Notes under the pieces: generated by a model
Database searches by the model: none
Seen by the model: the letters and a program-made list of their open reading frames with translations, nothing else
Told to the model about the DNA's origin: nothing
Made by a program: the position numbers and the translations under genes
Shown: piece by piece, positions 43,456 to 54,948 of the stretch
How the letters are laid out: each line of letters begins with the position of its first letter
Position numbering within the stretch: position 1 is the first letter of the stretch
Assembly (NCBI GenBank): GCA_020796225.1
Contig: CM036762.1
Coordinates: 50,942,407 to 51,006,406, forward strand
DNA: 64,000 bases
Reading direction: 5' to 3'
Origin: Arion vulgaris
Taxonomy: Eukaryota > Mollusca > Gastropoda > Stylommatophora > Arionidae

Positions 43456-45134
43456 TCTTCATTAACACGACACTTTCATTAACACGACACTTTCATTAAC
43501 ACGACACTTTCATTAACACGACACTTTCATTAACACGACACTTTCATTAACACAACGCCTTCATTAACACGACACTTTCATTAACACGACACTTTCATTA
43601 ACACGACACTTTCATTAACAAGACGCCTTCATTAACACGACACTTTCATTAACACGACGCCTTCATTAACACGACACTTTCATTAACACGACACTTTCAT
43701 TAACACGACGCCTTCATTAACACGACACTTTCATTAACACGACGCCTTCATTAACACGACACTTTTATTAACACGACGCCTTCATTAACACGACGCCTTC
43801 ATTAACACGACACTTTCATTAACACAACGCCTTCATTAACACAACGCCTTCATTAACACGACGCCTTCATTAACACGACACTTTCATTAACACGACACTT
43901 TCATTAACACGACGCCTTCATTAATACGACGCTTTATAGCACGACGCCTTCATTAGCACGACGCCTTCATTAACATGACGCTTTCATTAACACGACGCTT
44001 TCATTAACACGACGCCTTCATTAACACGACACTTTCATTAACACGACACTTTCATTAGCACGACACTTTCATTAACACGACACTTTCATTAACACGACAC
44101 TTTCATTAACACGACACTTTCATTAACACGACACTTTCATTAACACGACACTTTCATTAACACGACACTTTCATTAACACGACACTTTCATTAACACGAC
44201 ACTTTCATTAACACGACGCTTTTATTAACACAACGCCTTCATTAACAGGACACTTTCATTAACACGACACTTTCATTAACACGACACTTTCATTAACACG
44301 ACCCTTTCATTAACACGACGCCTTCATTAACACAACACTTTCATTAACACGACACTTTCATTAACACAACACTTTCATTAACACGACACCTTCATTAACA
44401 CGACACTTTCATTAACACGACACTTTCATTAACACAACGCCTTCATTAACACGACACTTTCATTAACACGACACTTTCATTAACACGACACTTTCATTAA
44501 CACAACGCCTTCATTAACACGACACTTTCATTAACACGACACTTTCATTAACACAACGCCTTCATTAACACGACACTTTCATTAACACGACACTTTCATT
44601 AACACAACACTTTCATTAACACGACACTTTCATTAACACGACACTTTCATTAACACAACGCCTTCATTAACACGACACTTTCATTAACACGACACTTTCA
44701 TTAACACGACATTTTCATTAACACGACACTTTCATTAACACGACACTTTCATTAACACGACGCCTTCATTAACACGACACTTTCATTAACACGACGCCTT
44801 CATTAACACGACACTTTCATTAACACGACACTTTCATTAACACAACGCCTTCATTAACACGACGCCTTCATTAACACGACACTTTCATTAACACGACACT
44901 TTCATTAACACGACACTTTCATTAACACGACACTTTCATTAACACGACGCCTTCATTAACACGACACTTTCATTAACACGACACTTTCATTAACACGACG
45001 CCTTCATTAACACGACACTTTCATTAGCACGACGCCTTCATTAATACGACACTTTCATTAACACGACGCCTTCATTAACACGACACTTTCATTAACACGA
45101 CACTTTCATTAACACGACGCCTTCATTAACACGT
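43456..45134. repeat. 17-bp minisatellite, about 99 copies
   Basis: The unit is CATTAACACGACACTTT with variants CGCCTT, CAACGCC and ACGCTTT. The homologous place in the left unit (40,222-40,276) has three units. Confidence 0.96.
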
Positions 45135-45201
45135 TATGGCTCAATCTTCTTCTTCTTCAATTCTCAAGCTGCTCGTCGCTTCACGGCAATAAGGTTTAAA
45201 G

Positions 45202-46037
45202 CAGTGTTTCCTAACCTATTTTGTGCCATGCCCCACCAAGGCCTTTAAAAAATGTGTATGCCCCTCCTAATATAACATATACAATAAATTTTAATTTCCC
45301 AAAAAAGGAATTGTTCACTGAAGAAACTTAAATGATAGGTTTTAGGAAGAAATCACTAGGAAATTGTTGAGGAAACAAAGAAAGTAAATTTTCAAAACAT
45401 ATAATGGAGAACTGAAATTCAAGTACGAAATAATTTTAATGACAGATTGTCTATATTATTTTAATTATTAGTAATTATTTATTATTTACATTTAGTGAGA
45501 TCCTTGCGCTTGATACACAGAGATTTTATGTTAGGTTCCAATTTAGTAAGCTTCAGTCTCAAGTCTCCTCGTTGTGTTACGTCCAGCCGATTTCTTATTT
45601 TTAGCAGCAAATCAGTTATTGCAATAAATCCACATTCACCTAAATATGAAGATGGAAACGGTAATAACAGTTTTCGTGCACATTTGGTTGAATTTGGATA
45701 TTTGATTTCTGTTTCCTCACAAAGCCGTTTACCACATTACCGTTTAAAAAAAATATCACTCGAACATGCTTTCCCGCTTTCAACTCTTTGTTAAAAGGAG
45801 GTAGAAATGTACCTAAATATAAGTACTTTCCATTTATTGAAAATTTTTATAACTCCAGTAAAGTGATTGTGAAGCACCATTCGTTTTTGTCAACAGACAT
45901 CCAAAAGTCGATATATCAGTTTTGCAACATCATGAACATTAGTTAACTATAAATGAGTCCATTGCACCCTAAACGATGAAAGTGCACTCTGTGGGGCGTA
46001 GGCCTGTGGGGCGTGCACCCCACGTTGGGAAACAGGG
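45202..46037 (-). mobile_element. hAT (ZBED-like) element, internally deleted, copy 2
   Basis: This is the paralogue of 40,342-41,167 carried by the tandem duplication, with the same 8-bp flanks (GTTTAAAG and GTCTAAAG). It differs by small indels, for example near 46,000. Confidence 0.88.
45495..45794 (-). pseudogene. hAT transposase C-terminal (hATC) remnant, copy 2
   Basis: It has the same minus-strand residues as copy 1 (FPSSYLGECGF, IRNRLDVTQRGDLRLKL). The extra bases in the A-run near 45,750 differ between the copies, as expected of neutral decay. Confidence 0.83.
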
Positions 46038-46052
46038 GTCTAAAGGGTCTAT

Positions 46053-46272
46053 AGTGGAAGGATTTACTTCATTCCACTAGGTTTTATCCCATATGACTCA
46101 GTCCCTGTCTGCAGAAATGGCACGACACATGCGGAGTATTGCACAAAGCACGAGCTCCGTAGCTTTGGCATCAATCCTAGAGGTCTATGAAAAAATGCAT
46201 ACGCGAACAGAACGATACGGTCCGGATTCGTACCCATGACCTTCGACTCGCAAATGCAAGGGTTTAACCAGA
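46053..46272 (-). mobile_element. tRNA-derived SINE, family T3, right unit
   Basis: Duplicated copy of 41,190-41,410. Confidence 0.85.
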
Positions 46273-46361
46273 GAGATCCCCGAGCGTAAATAGGACACCA
46301 TGGCGCCCGCTGACTTTGGATAGCGCTGGTCTAAAGTCTAGCATCTATAGTGTAACCGCCC

Positions 46362-46998
46362 GTAGAGTTTGGTAACCTAGTTCAGAGCCAACTATAAACT
46401 TATGGGCCTTCGGACTCAGGTAAGAATTATGGGAAATCAGACCACAACTACACCACGTCACCTCGCATTCCAGTATTGTGTATATAGACGAATTCATTTT
46501 AAAATCAACATAAAATGCTAAATCGAAGTTATATTATGCAGCAAGTTAAGTTTAACAATAAGGATATCAATATTATGTATCACCGAGTGGTTACGGGCCC
46601 AAATTTGGGGTGTAAAGAATAGAACCACTGTTACCTGCCATGTCGTAAGAGGCGACTAAGGAGGTTTGGCTGAAATCGAATGCATGTGTCCTAAACTTGT
46701 AGAAGTCCATGCGTTTAGGGGCCTACCAAACCAATGTGCAATGTATACACGTTCTTGGCAAAGATCAAACATATCACAAAGAGTGATTAAAATTGGTCGT
46801 AAAGAACGAACGCAAAGAAGAAGAAGAAGAAGAATATTATGAATATTTTTCACCAATAAATAACAGTAGACTCACAGAATTGAGTAAAATTGCAAAAAAA
46901 GTGTGCAGTGTTCTATCAAACATCTGTAATTTCCAGCCCCCTTTTCTGATCTAAGTCAGGGTATCCCCGGTCAGTTGTCTGGCCTAATTATCTAGAGC
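46362..46998 (+). repeat. Dispersed repeat U, copy 2 (with SINE B)
   Basis: Copy in the right duplication unit. Confidence 0.85.
46578..46832 (+). mobile_element. SINE B, in right unit of the duplication
   Basis: This is the duplicated copy of 41,708-41,964 with the same 9-bp flanks, AATATTATG. It was therefore inserted before the tandem duplication. Confidence 0.95.
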
Positions 46999-47383
46999 TG
47001 GCCAGTGGGGGCTAGTTGTTGGGTTTTTTTGGCCAGATACTTGTCATTCGCCAGAACAAATGTTTTAGATTATATCTTATCAGCCCGTTTCTTTACCCAC
47101 TGTTAGTTGTTTTTTTTTAAATAGCTTATCACTGAATGATGTCTCTGACGACCGCACAAGTTCTCTGTGTTCCTCATATATGAGACTGGCATGCGACATG
47201 TAGTTTTACATTCACTAAGTCTGTGCATCAGTTACAGAAGATTATATCTATCTGACATTCTAGCTTCGCCCTTTTCTTCTTCTCCCAACGTTTTCAGACA
47301 TCGATTTGTATACTTCTAAAGTAGTTAGTGATCAACGTGAGTCCATGTACAACTCCATATAGCTTGTATTGGATAGCCAAGCT

Positions 47384-47845
47384 CAGTGTTTCCCAAAGTG
47401 GGCGGCACCGCCCCCCAGTGGACGCTGAAGCGTTCTAGGGTGGCGATAGTGGTCACAGAAGAATTGGGGGATGTTCAGGTGATTAGGGATCGATGGCTCT
47501 TTAAAGAAGAAATTAATAATACATATTTTAAAATAAATTATTTTTCGTGATTTTGCGATTGAATAATCATTTAAAATTTGAATTCTGTATTTAAATTCAT
47601 CAACTGCCCGTCTTACACGATCCATTTATTCATCAATTTTTTATTTCATACATATAATCATTTGAAAATTGGCCATGTGTAACAGAAATATATATCAATT
47701 TTCTATGTCAAAGAGAAAATAGAGCATGTATATATTGTGTGTGGGGGTTGGCAAACTGTTATAATGTGGAGGGAATCGTTACAAAGTTTATGTTATGCAA
47801 AGTGGGCGGCGGGCTGAAAAACTGTGAGAATCTATGCTCTAGCTA
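47384..47845 (+). mobile_element. hAT-type element (degenerate right end)
   Basis: The left end CAGTGTTTCCCAAAGTGGGC is a typical hAT terminus. The interior has a GTGGGCGGC motif near both ends (47,398 and 47,812), and the right terminus is degenerate (AACTGTGAGAATCTATG). The target duplication is not clear. Its first base is exactly where the upstream tandem duplication ends. No transposase is recognisable. Confidence 0.65.
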
Positions 47846-48129
47846 AAAGCTGGATAGTTATCAACTTAACAAAGGGAAGTAAGAACAAGAATTCACGATC
47901 TAGTATTAACGCCCATGTGATTTTGCAAAATAACACAAATTCAAGTCAGTTTTACAGAAGATAGGTTAAAAAGACAAACAATAAAAGAAATTAAAAAAAA
48001 GATTGGTAAACACATTTTCGGCACAGACTTTGCTCTGATAGAAATGGAGAGAAATGACTGCATTTGACCAACATAAAAGTATGAATAGAATACGGCAGAC
48101 TAATACAGACACGTAATGATTGGATTCTC

Positions 48130-48400
48130 CGAAAGGAGTTAATTCTTATTATTCATGTTTGTTGACCTACACGCTCTGATATAACCAATAAAAGGTTCGT
48201 CTTAGGTTGAAAGGGGTTTTAATCCCCTACTTAACAAACAAACAAATACAGACATGGATTTTTGTAATCATGGATTCTCCGCAAGTAGTCCAGTCTTATT
48301 GTTCATGTTTGTTGGTCTAGACGCTCTGATATAATCAGTAAAATGCTTGTTTTTGGTTGAATGTGACGTGACTTTTCTTAAAGAGGCTTTAACCCCTTAC
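48130..48400. repeat. About 135-bp diverged tandem duplication (dispersed repeat)
   Basis: GGATTCTCCG ... TTCATGTTTGTTG ... ACGCTCTGATATAA ... GGTTGAA occurs twice. An inverted relative is at about 12,985-13,078. The second copy is the target of the hAT element at 48,403. Confidence 0.7.
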
Positions 48401-48402
48401 AT

Positions 48403-49709
48403 CAGCGTTTCCCAAACTGGTGTCCGAGGACCACTGGGCTTACTATGCGAGGATGTCATCACGCATTTTGAAGAAATATGATCTTTGACATTTTAACACT
48501 TTCGCAGCCAACGACGACATAAGTCGGCGAAATACCAACTCCTTTATCTGCCTCGTCGATTTGCCGGCAGAATGTGCGTCGACGATGTCTTTTTAAACGA
48601 GGAGTATCGCTTGCGAAAACGGTCCCGTGATACTACTTCGTATTGTTCCGACGAGTTTCCAAAATGGCGGATCTAACACACATGTGGTAAACGTCGGTAT
48701 AAGTTATATTTACGATTTTTCACGATTTTCGTAAGTAAACAAAAATTATCTAAATGGACGACATAGCTGATGAATAGTGATGTCCAAAATGACTCTTTTC
48801 TGACTTTTTAGCCAGTGATAGTGTTAAAACAAACTCTGAATGTGATAGGAATTTGAACTGTGATTCACGTGACGATGTTTATAGATCGATAGCAGACATT
48901 GCCAGGGGTACAGGAGTAGGTGATGGACACCCATCTCGAAAATGACGTCATATCATACTGTGGATAGGTATGGGGATATCAATTACTACAATAGCTTGTG
49001 GATTATAAAGAATATATTCCACATATAGACAGGTTAGTAGCACATTAATATATGAACACTATTCCATAGTTTAAAAGTCCTAAGTTTATTAGTTTATTTT
49101 TAAAGATTTTTTGAAATTGTGACTCTAAAAACTGATTATGCCGAAAAATAGCTTGGCAGTGAGCCAGACTTTGTTGAAAAATGGCTGGCAGCGAAAGTGT
49201 GAAACGAAAAATAAATTTTAAAAAGATGTATAAGGACAGTGGCTAGACCGGAATATAAATGTCTGACAGGACAAAATGAAAGATAATTTGAAGTTTCCCG
49301 CTGTCTGAGAAATTGGAGCCAGCTTGACTGTTGGTGTAGTGTAACAATAACTCCATCGCTAGAAGAATGCAATTTAAGTAAGTAATTGGCTGAAACGATT
49401 TTGGAAAGATATGATAAATAAATTGGCATGCATTGGATTTTGCTACAATACATTTTGGCTGAGCTTCAAGATGGATCGCTGGCTGAAATTGAAACGCAAA
49501 TGTACTTATGATGCTGCTGATGGCGGGTTCTGTTCAAGGCAGAAGAAAATCTCTTCCTGTTTACAAAAATGTTAAATTGCATACATTGTTTACTATCGTA
49601 ACACACAGATAATTAATTTCTGTCCTTTTCCATATATAGAAACTTTTGAGGGTATGCGACAGGAAAATGTATTTAAAGGGGGCGGTAATGCAAAATTTGG
49701 GAACCGCTG
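48403..49709 (+). mobile_element. hAT-type element carrying a nested piggyBac-type MITE
   Basis: The ends are CAGCGTTTCCCAAACTGG and AAAATTTGGGAACCGCTG, inverted repeats of about 17 bp. The flanks CCTTACAT and CCCTACTT are only a degenerate 8-bp duplication. A possible coding start (MDRWLKLKRK) lies at about 49,471, reminiscent of ZBED transposase N-termini but too short to call. Confidence 0.7.
48497..49199 (+). mobile_element. piggyBac-type MITE nested in the hAT element
   Basis: The ends are CACTTTCGCAGCCA and TGGCAGCGAAAGTG, inverted repeats of about 14 bp with one difference. TTAA lies on the left (48,493-48,496) and TGAA on the right (49,200-49,203), a decayed TTAA duplication. The length is 703 bp and it does not code. 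Confidence 0.75.
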
Positions 49710-49867
49710 CCCTACTTAACAAACCACAGACATATACTAGTATGATATATAAAGAAGCGAAACACTGATACAAATAGCTGACAAGAATAAATGTACGGTA
49801 GTCAACGGTCAACAACCAAAAAGGTTACGCCTACTACAAACTCGATATAGAAAAGTAGGTTGTCATT

Positions 49868-49965
49868 TTCTATTTATTAGGGTAACTTCCCAGGGCACTA
49901 CATCAGTCGCCTCTTTCGACATGCCTTGTAGGTCGCAGTGGTACTATTTCTTGCTTCCCTAGAGA
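49868..49965 (-). mobile_element. SINE A, head only
   Basis: Reversed head region: TTAGGGTAACTTCCC, GTCGCCTCTTTCGACATGCC, GTAGGTCGCAGTGGTACTAT. It is followed directly by a GA-rich run. Confidence 0.7.
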
Positions 49966-49969
49966 GAGA

Positions 49970-50250
49970 GATAGAGAGAGAGAAAGAGAGTGTGAAAAAG
50001 AGAGAGAGAGAAAGAGAGAGAGAGAAAGAAAAGTGTGAAAAAGAGAGAAAGAGAGAGAGAAATAGATAGAAAGAAAGAAAGAGAGAGTGGGATAGCGAGA
50101 AAGAGAGAGAAGAGAAAGAGATAGAAAGAAAGAAAGAGAGAGAGATGTGGGATAGCGAGAAAAGAGAGAGATAGAAAGAGATAGAAAGAGATAGAAAGAA
50201 AGAAAAAGAGAGTGGGATAGCGAGAAAGAGAGAGAAAAATAGAGACATGT
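49970..50250. repeat. GA-rich low-complexity run
   Basis: AGAGAAAGAGAGAGAA-type sequence with a recurring GTGGGATAGCGAGAAA motif (50,088, 50,147, 50,212). Confidence 0.92.
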
Positions 50251-50474
50251 TTATAAAACAAGGTAAAACTATTCCCCCTTCTAGATGGTTAGTTTACATT
50301 AAAATATTATCTTAACACTGGCACTGAGACCTAAACTTGTTTCTCTTTCATTAACATAATGTGCCATTAAACATGGTCCCATCACATCACATCATGTACA
50401 CAGTGGGGACATCTACTGTCATCTCCGCTAAAATAAAGATCACAATATTCGCCAATAACGCTGTGCGTGGCTTT

Positions 50475-50612
50475 TTCTGTTTGGGAGACGAAGTCTTCTT
50501 AGGGAACTGAGGGGTGATGGACTATCCTGGGAGGCCATAAAGATAACAGACAGAGACTGGGCAAGTGGAAAACAACTGTTGAGCCCCTATGCTCCGTGAG
50601 GAGAGAAATAAA
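50475..50612 (+). pseudogene. LINE remnant, extreme C-terminus
   Basis: The frame reads FGRRSLLRELRGDGLSWEAI, KITDRDWASGKQLLSPYAP and then a stop. This resembles the last segment of non-LTR polyproteins (TGLS..ELK...DR..W). It is short, so the call is tentative. Confidence 0.55.
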
Positions 50613-50635
50613 TCAAATGAACAGAATTAGTTGTC

Positions 50636-50886
50636 TTCTTCTTCTTTGCGTTCGTTCTTTACGACAATTTTAATCACTCTTTGTGATATGTTTGATCTTT
50701 ACCAAGAACGTGTATACGTTGCACATTGGTTTGGTAGGCCCCTAAACGCATAGATTTCTACACGTTTGGGACGTGCATCCGATTTCAGCCAAAACTCCTT
50801 AGTCGCCTCTTACGACATGCATGGCAGGTAACAGTGGTTCCATTCTTTACATCCCAAATTTGGGCCACGGTAACCACATCGGGCGA
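50636..50886 (-). mobile_element. SINE B
   Basis: Reversed copy from CTTCTTCTTCTTTGCGTTCG to GCCACGGTAACCACATCGGG. Confidence 0.9.
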
Positions 50887-51620
50887 GAATTAGTCGTTAA
50901 ACATGGACACATGAAACAGCACATAACGTCAACAGAATCAGGCGTTACACGTTGGCCCATGACAAAAAATACAATATAAACACCCACCATACCACCATTG
51001 ACACACACGCCATGCAGATCTAATGACCACTCGTTATGCACAGCGTGAATCAGAAACCGACTGATGCATTGCAGAAACATCAAATAGAGCCGTGCTGAAA
51101 AGTTGTACCAAACACACAACTTTTTTTAAAAAGGCAGTCAGGAAATGTGCTTTCATCAGTTAAAGTGTTCTGGTTCTGTGAAATACATCAACGTTTTATT
51201 TTGGCGTCCAGGTGTAATCAATCACTTTGAGTGTTTTGAGAAGTGTCGACACTTTCTGATATGACATGTTTATGCTTTCACAAGCAAACAAACAAACATG
51301 TTGCTGTTCATACTTCTTTGATTTTCACATAGAAACACAAGTCAAAGTCTATAGCAAACAAGAATTGACAAATAATATATAAAATGAAGTATGGTACGGA
51401 TTAGTGCAATGCGTGACCGTTCATCTATTGACTCGGATTCAAGAGCGTTATGCGTTAAATTCCATACTCAACATTTCACACGCGAGGAAAGGAATTGGTC
51501 CTCCTACCACCTGCACAATAGGTGCTATAAATATAAAGAACGGACACGTCATACCTTAAAGTCTGAAACGGCTAAGGGAAGTGTTATTATGTTTTATATA
51601 TTTCTAAATTGAAGTGCACC
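50887..51620. other. Stretch with nothing recognised
   Basis: Short frames at 50,847-51,119 (minus) and 51,391-51,612 (plus) have no motif and no repeat match in the window. Confidence 0.4.
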
Positions 51621-51623
51621 TTC

Positions 51624-51849
51624 AATGTGTGGCACTGTTAACAAGCTACATCACTACACGTCAAGCGAGACATGGACAGTGTATAGCAGACATGCAAGAA
51701 AACTAAACCACTTCCAAACAAGCTGTCTACGCAGAATATTAAAAATAAACTGGCAGGACAAAATTCCTGATACCAAAGTCATCACAAGAGCAAAGATCCC
51801 AAGCGTCAACGCCCTGTTGCAGAAGGCCCAAGTGAGATGGGCCGGTCAC
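51624..51849 (+). pseudogene. LINE remnant (family L-z), post-RT region, left part
   Basis: The frame gives SSETWTVYSRHARKLNHFQT, SCLRRILKINWQDKIPDTKV and NALLQKAQVRWAGH, the standard region after the RT domain. At 51,849 it is cut by a hAT-type MITE and resumes at 52,427 in the same order (VALMSDKRIPKQLMYGEL). Confidence 0.9.
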
Positions 51850-52426
51850 TCAGTGGCGTCACTGGGGTTGGTGTCACCCAGTGCGGTAAACTCTTGGTGT
51901 CACCCCTCTAGACTTTCACCATGGTCTTCTTCCGAGTGTTCCTGTACGGTAACTATAGTATAGTAATACTAACTTTTTTGAGTGGAAGCCTGCCGCTGTT
52001 TTTCTCCTTTAAAATGTATGTCCTGTCCTAATTACTTTACTTTAAAATATGTATATGTTAGTGATATTGATAAAATTATAAAATTTAGCAAAAATAATTA
52101 TTTACATAAAAAACGAACCTGTAAACAACGTCTGTAATTTTCTGCAACCACGTGACTCCACACGTCATTAATTAGCGCGTTTGCAAATGACCCACGATTC
52201 TACTCCGACTCCGAGGCTCCGAGCAGCTCTGAATCTTATTCAGTTAAGCACCAGACGCTCTGCATGTTGGTACCCCGTGCCTGCATGTATTTAACAATGA
52301 ACGGTTATGAAACCCGACTAGACAGAGCTATGTCTGCTTTGTCAAATTTGCTATTTTTATTTTGGTGTCACCCTTGATGGTGTCACCCAGTGCGGCCCGC
52401 CCCCGCACCCCCTAGTGACGCCCGTG
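51850..52426 (+). mobile_element. hAT MITE inserted in a LINE
   Basis: The ends are TCAGTGGCGTCACTGGGG and CCCCTAGTGACGCCCGTG. The perfect 8-bp duplication CCGGTCAC flanks it (51,842-51,849 and 52,427-52,434). Removing it restores the continuous LINE order VRWAGH-VALMSDKR. The subterminal motif GGTGTCACCCAGTGCGG appears near both ends in direct orientation. About 577 bp; no transposase. Confidence 0.93.
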
Positions 52427-52845
52427 CCGGTCACGTTGCTCTGATGTCTGATAAACGAATCCCAAAACAGCTGATGTATGGTGAACTTGAAGGGGGCAGA
52501 CGTTCTGCTGGTGGACAAAAAACACCTTAAGTGTCTCTGAAATGCTTCGATATAGACACCACGAGCTGCGAATCTTTTGCGGAAGATCGCCAAATGTAGC
52601 GCTGTAACAACACAAGAGGAACCCGCATAGCTGAAAATCATCGTGCCATTGAGACACAGAGAAAACGAGCTGCGCGAAAAGACAGAACACATAACGCCCA
52701 CATATCTAACCTTGATCATATATCCCACCTGTGGTATGGGATTGTGTTCTAGATTGGACTCTACAGTCACCTCCGCACACACCAGAGAGGTGCAGCAGCA
52801 CAGTCTGAGACTGTTGTCATCATCGCTTGCGATGGACGTCTATGA
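52427..52845 (+). pseudogene. LINE remnant (family L-z), C-terminus, right part
   Basis: It continues the copy at 51,624-51,849 through KRIPKQLMYGELEGGRRSAG, the ENRRAIETQRKRAARKDRT-like basic segment and the C-terminal finger IGLYSHLRTHQR. It ends with SLRLLSSSLAMD. Frameshifts are present. Confidence 0.88.
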
Positions 52846-53254
52846 AAACATCACTACAGTATTAGTCCGGAATTGTCGGATGTCAAATTTATAGAATATA
52901 AAGGTAATCGGACAGTAGAATGGAAACACATTTCTATGAATAGGTGTAGCATGATGATGGTGATGAAACAAACAAAAAAGCTCTGCAAGTGGTGCACAGT
53001 AAGACAAAAATGGACCGTAGGTCAGTTATGTTTCCGCTTGGGAATGCTAACCCGAAACAAATGCTTGCAGAAAACCGATGCACCAGGCCGTAAGGCGCAT
53101 AACGTGGTGCAACGACCCCTCACAATGAGGAATGGGATAACGGATTCTACAGTCGCCAATCTGCCTCGGAGATTTAGCCACGCAGTAAGAATGTCAGACC
53201 TTCCATCACGAGGGTGGCCAAAACTTACTGCGGGAAGAGGTCGGCACAAACGGG

Positions 53255-53440
53255 AAAATCATAGGAATTATATTCTACAGAACTGCCCCCAGTGTGCAGA
53301 CTTGAGAAGAAAGATGTGACCCACTTACACTAGTGTCCAAGACAAACTGTATGGTGTGGCTGATAATCTGAGGCAGACGGCTGCCTTTATTAGAAATCCG
53401 AAATCCCAATCTAGTGAGAACGCAGAAGAAGAACCGTGGG
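53255..53440 (+). pseudogene. LINE 3' terminus (family L-k)
   Basis: The residues read ILQNCPQCADLRRKMW, then QDKLYGVADNLRQTAAFIRN, PKSQSSENAEEE and a GAACGCAGAAGAAGAA tail. It matches the terminus that is repeated four times at 12,230-12,583. The sequence at 52,870-53,250 may be more of the element but I cannot identify it. Confidence 0.8.
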
Positions 53441-53714
53441 TCAACCACTAATTCTTCAAGACCAGAGAGAAAAAAAACCATTATTGAAGTGTGTAGTGGA
53501 TAGAAATCAAAATCCGGCTTGTTGTTTTAGAACTTTAAAAAATATATGAAATGCATAACAATATTATTTTAAGTATCATAAGAATGGAAAGTTCATTTTC
53601 TGAAATGACATGATCTCTCAGAAATTCAGGATCTTCATAGAAACAAATCAATTATCGTGTATTATGTTTGGTGCTGTTTTTTTTTTTTTTTTTTTTTAAA
53701 TTGTAAAAACGGGT

Positions 53715-53975
53715 CACTCTAGGTGGCTTAGTGTCTCTGTATACTTCATCAGTCTTGATTTGCGTTCCGGAAGTCGTAGGATCGAATCCGGAACGAGTCG
53801 TTCTGTTTAGGAATGCATTTTTTTCCAGACATCAGGATTGTTGCAGGAGATACGGAGATCGTACTGTGTACAATATTCTCAGCAGGTGGAGAGACATTTC
53901 TGTGGAGAGTGAACGAGCTATACAGGGTAAAATGCAGTACAATGAAGACAATCCTTTGTCTGTAGACGCTCTTTT
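53715..53975 (+). mobile_element. tRNA-derived SINE, family T3
   Basis: TAGGTGGCTTAGTGTC head, AGGATCGAATCCGG B box, CAGGATTGTTGCAGGAGATA and ATTCTCAGCAGGTGGAGAG body. Confidence 0.83.
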
Positions 53976-54069
53976 ATCTATTTTATTTATTTATTTTAAT
54001 GTTAGACGGAGAATTGACTTCATTGTACCGTGTTTTAACTTATGTCTTTTTTCTAAACAAATATTTAAA

Positions 54070-54240
54070 GCCCCCTGTGAGTGCGGTTCAATTCCGCGGG
54101 CTGGCAGAAAAGCCACATGTTCTCCAGATTTACGGTGTTCGTGGCACCGAACCGAAGTGGTTACGAAGTGAATGGCACCTAGCTGAAGAGCTGAAAGCTC
54201 AAGTTCTTCTGGATCGAATACAAAAAATAAAAATTTTCAT
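54070..54240 (+). mobile_element. tRNA-derived SINE, family T2, 5'-truncated
   Basis: GCGGTTCAATTCCGCGGGCT (B box) followed by GTTCGTGGCACCGAACCGAA and an A-rich tail. It abuts a T3 copy. Confidence 0.8.
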
Positions 54241-54327
54241 AATATAAAATTTTGCAAAATTATGCAGTGTGTTTATTGTACATTAATTTTCATATTATCT
54301 AAAAAAAAATATATCAAGCATGCGTTT

Positions 54328-54948
54328 TATACATACGTGCGTCTTATACATACGTGCGTCTTATACAAACGTGCGTCTTATACAAACGTGCGTCTTATAC
54401 AAACGTGCGTCTTATACAAACGTGCGTCTTATACAAACGTGCGTCTTATACAAACGTGCATCTTATACAAACGTGCGTCTTATACAAACTTGCGTCTTAT
54501 ACAAACGTGCGTCTTATACAAACGTGCGTCTTATACAAACGTGCGTCTTATACATACGTGCGTCTTATACAAACGTGCGTCTTATACATACGTGCGTCTT
54601 ATACATACGTGCGTCTTATACATACGTGCGTCTTATACATACATGCGTTTTATACATACGTGCGTCTTATACATACGTGCGTCTTATACATACATGCGTT
54701 TTATACATACGTGCGTCTTATACATACATGCGTTTTATACATACGTGCGTCTTATATATACATGCGTCTTATACAAACGTGCGTCTTATACAAACGTGCG
54801 TGTTATACATACTGGCGTCTTACACAAACGTGCGTGTTATACAAACGTGCGTGTTATACATACTGGCGTCTTACACAAACGTGCATCTTATACAAACGTG
54901 CATCTTATACAAACGTGCATCTTATACAAACGTGCGTCTTATACACGA
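54328..54948. repeat. 17-bp minisatellite, about 36 copies
   Basis: The unit is TATACAAACGTGCGTCT, with TACATACG and TACATGCGTTT variants in blocks. No stop codon occurs in any plus frame, so all three frames stay open for more than 200 codons without being genes. Confidence 0.95.

Larger units (their letters stand above)
42528..47383 (+). repeat. Tandem segmental duplication, right unit
   Basis: It has the same content as 39,268-42,527 with few substitutions and small indels, except that the 17-bp array is about 99 copies. It ends at AGCCAAGCT immediately before the hAT-type element at 47,384. Confidence 0.95.

Noticed and set aside
49898..50261. Open frames rich in Ser, Leu and Phe
   Set aside because: They are translations of a GA-rich low-complexity run.
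51391..51612. 73-codon plus-strand frame
   Set aside because: No motif, no splice signals, and close to the length expected by chance in AT-rich DNA.
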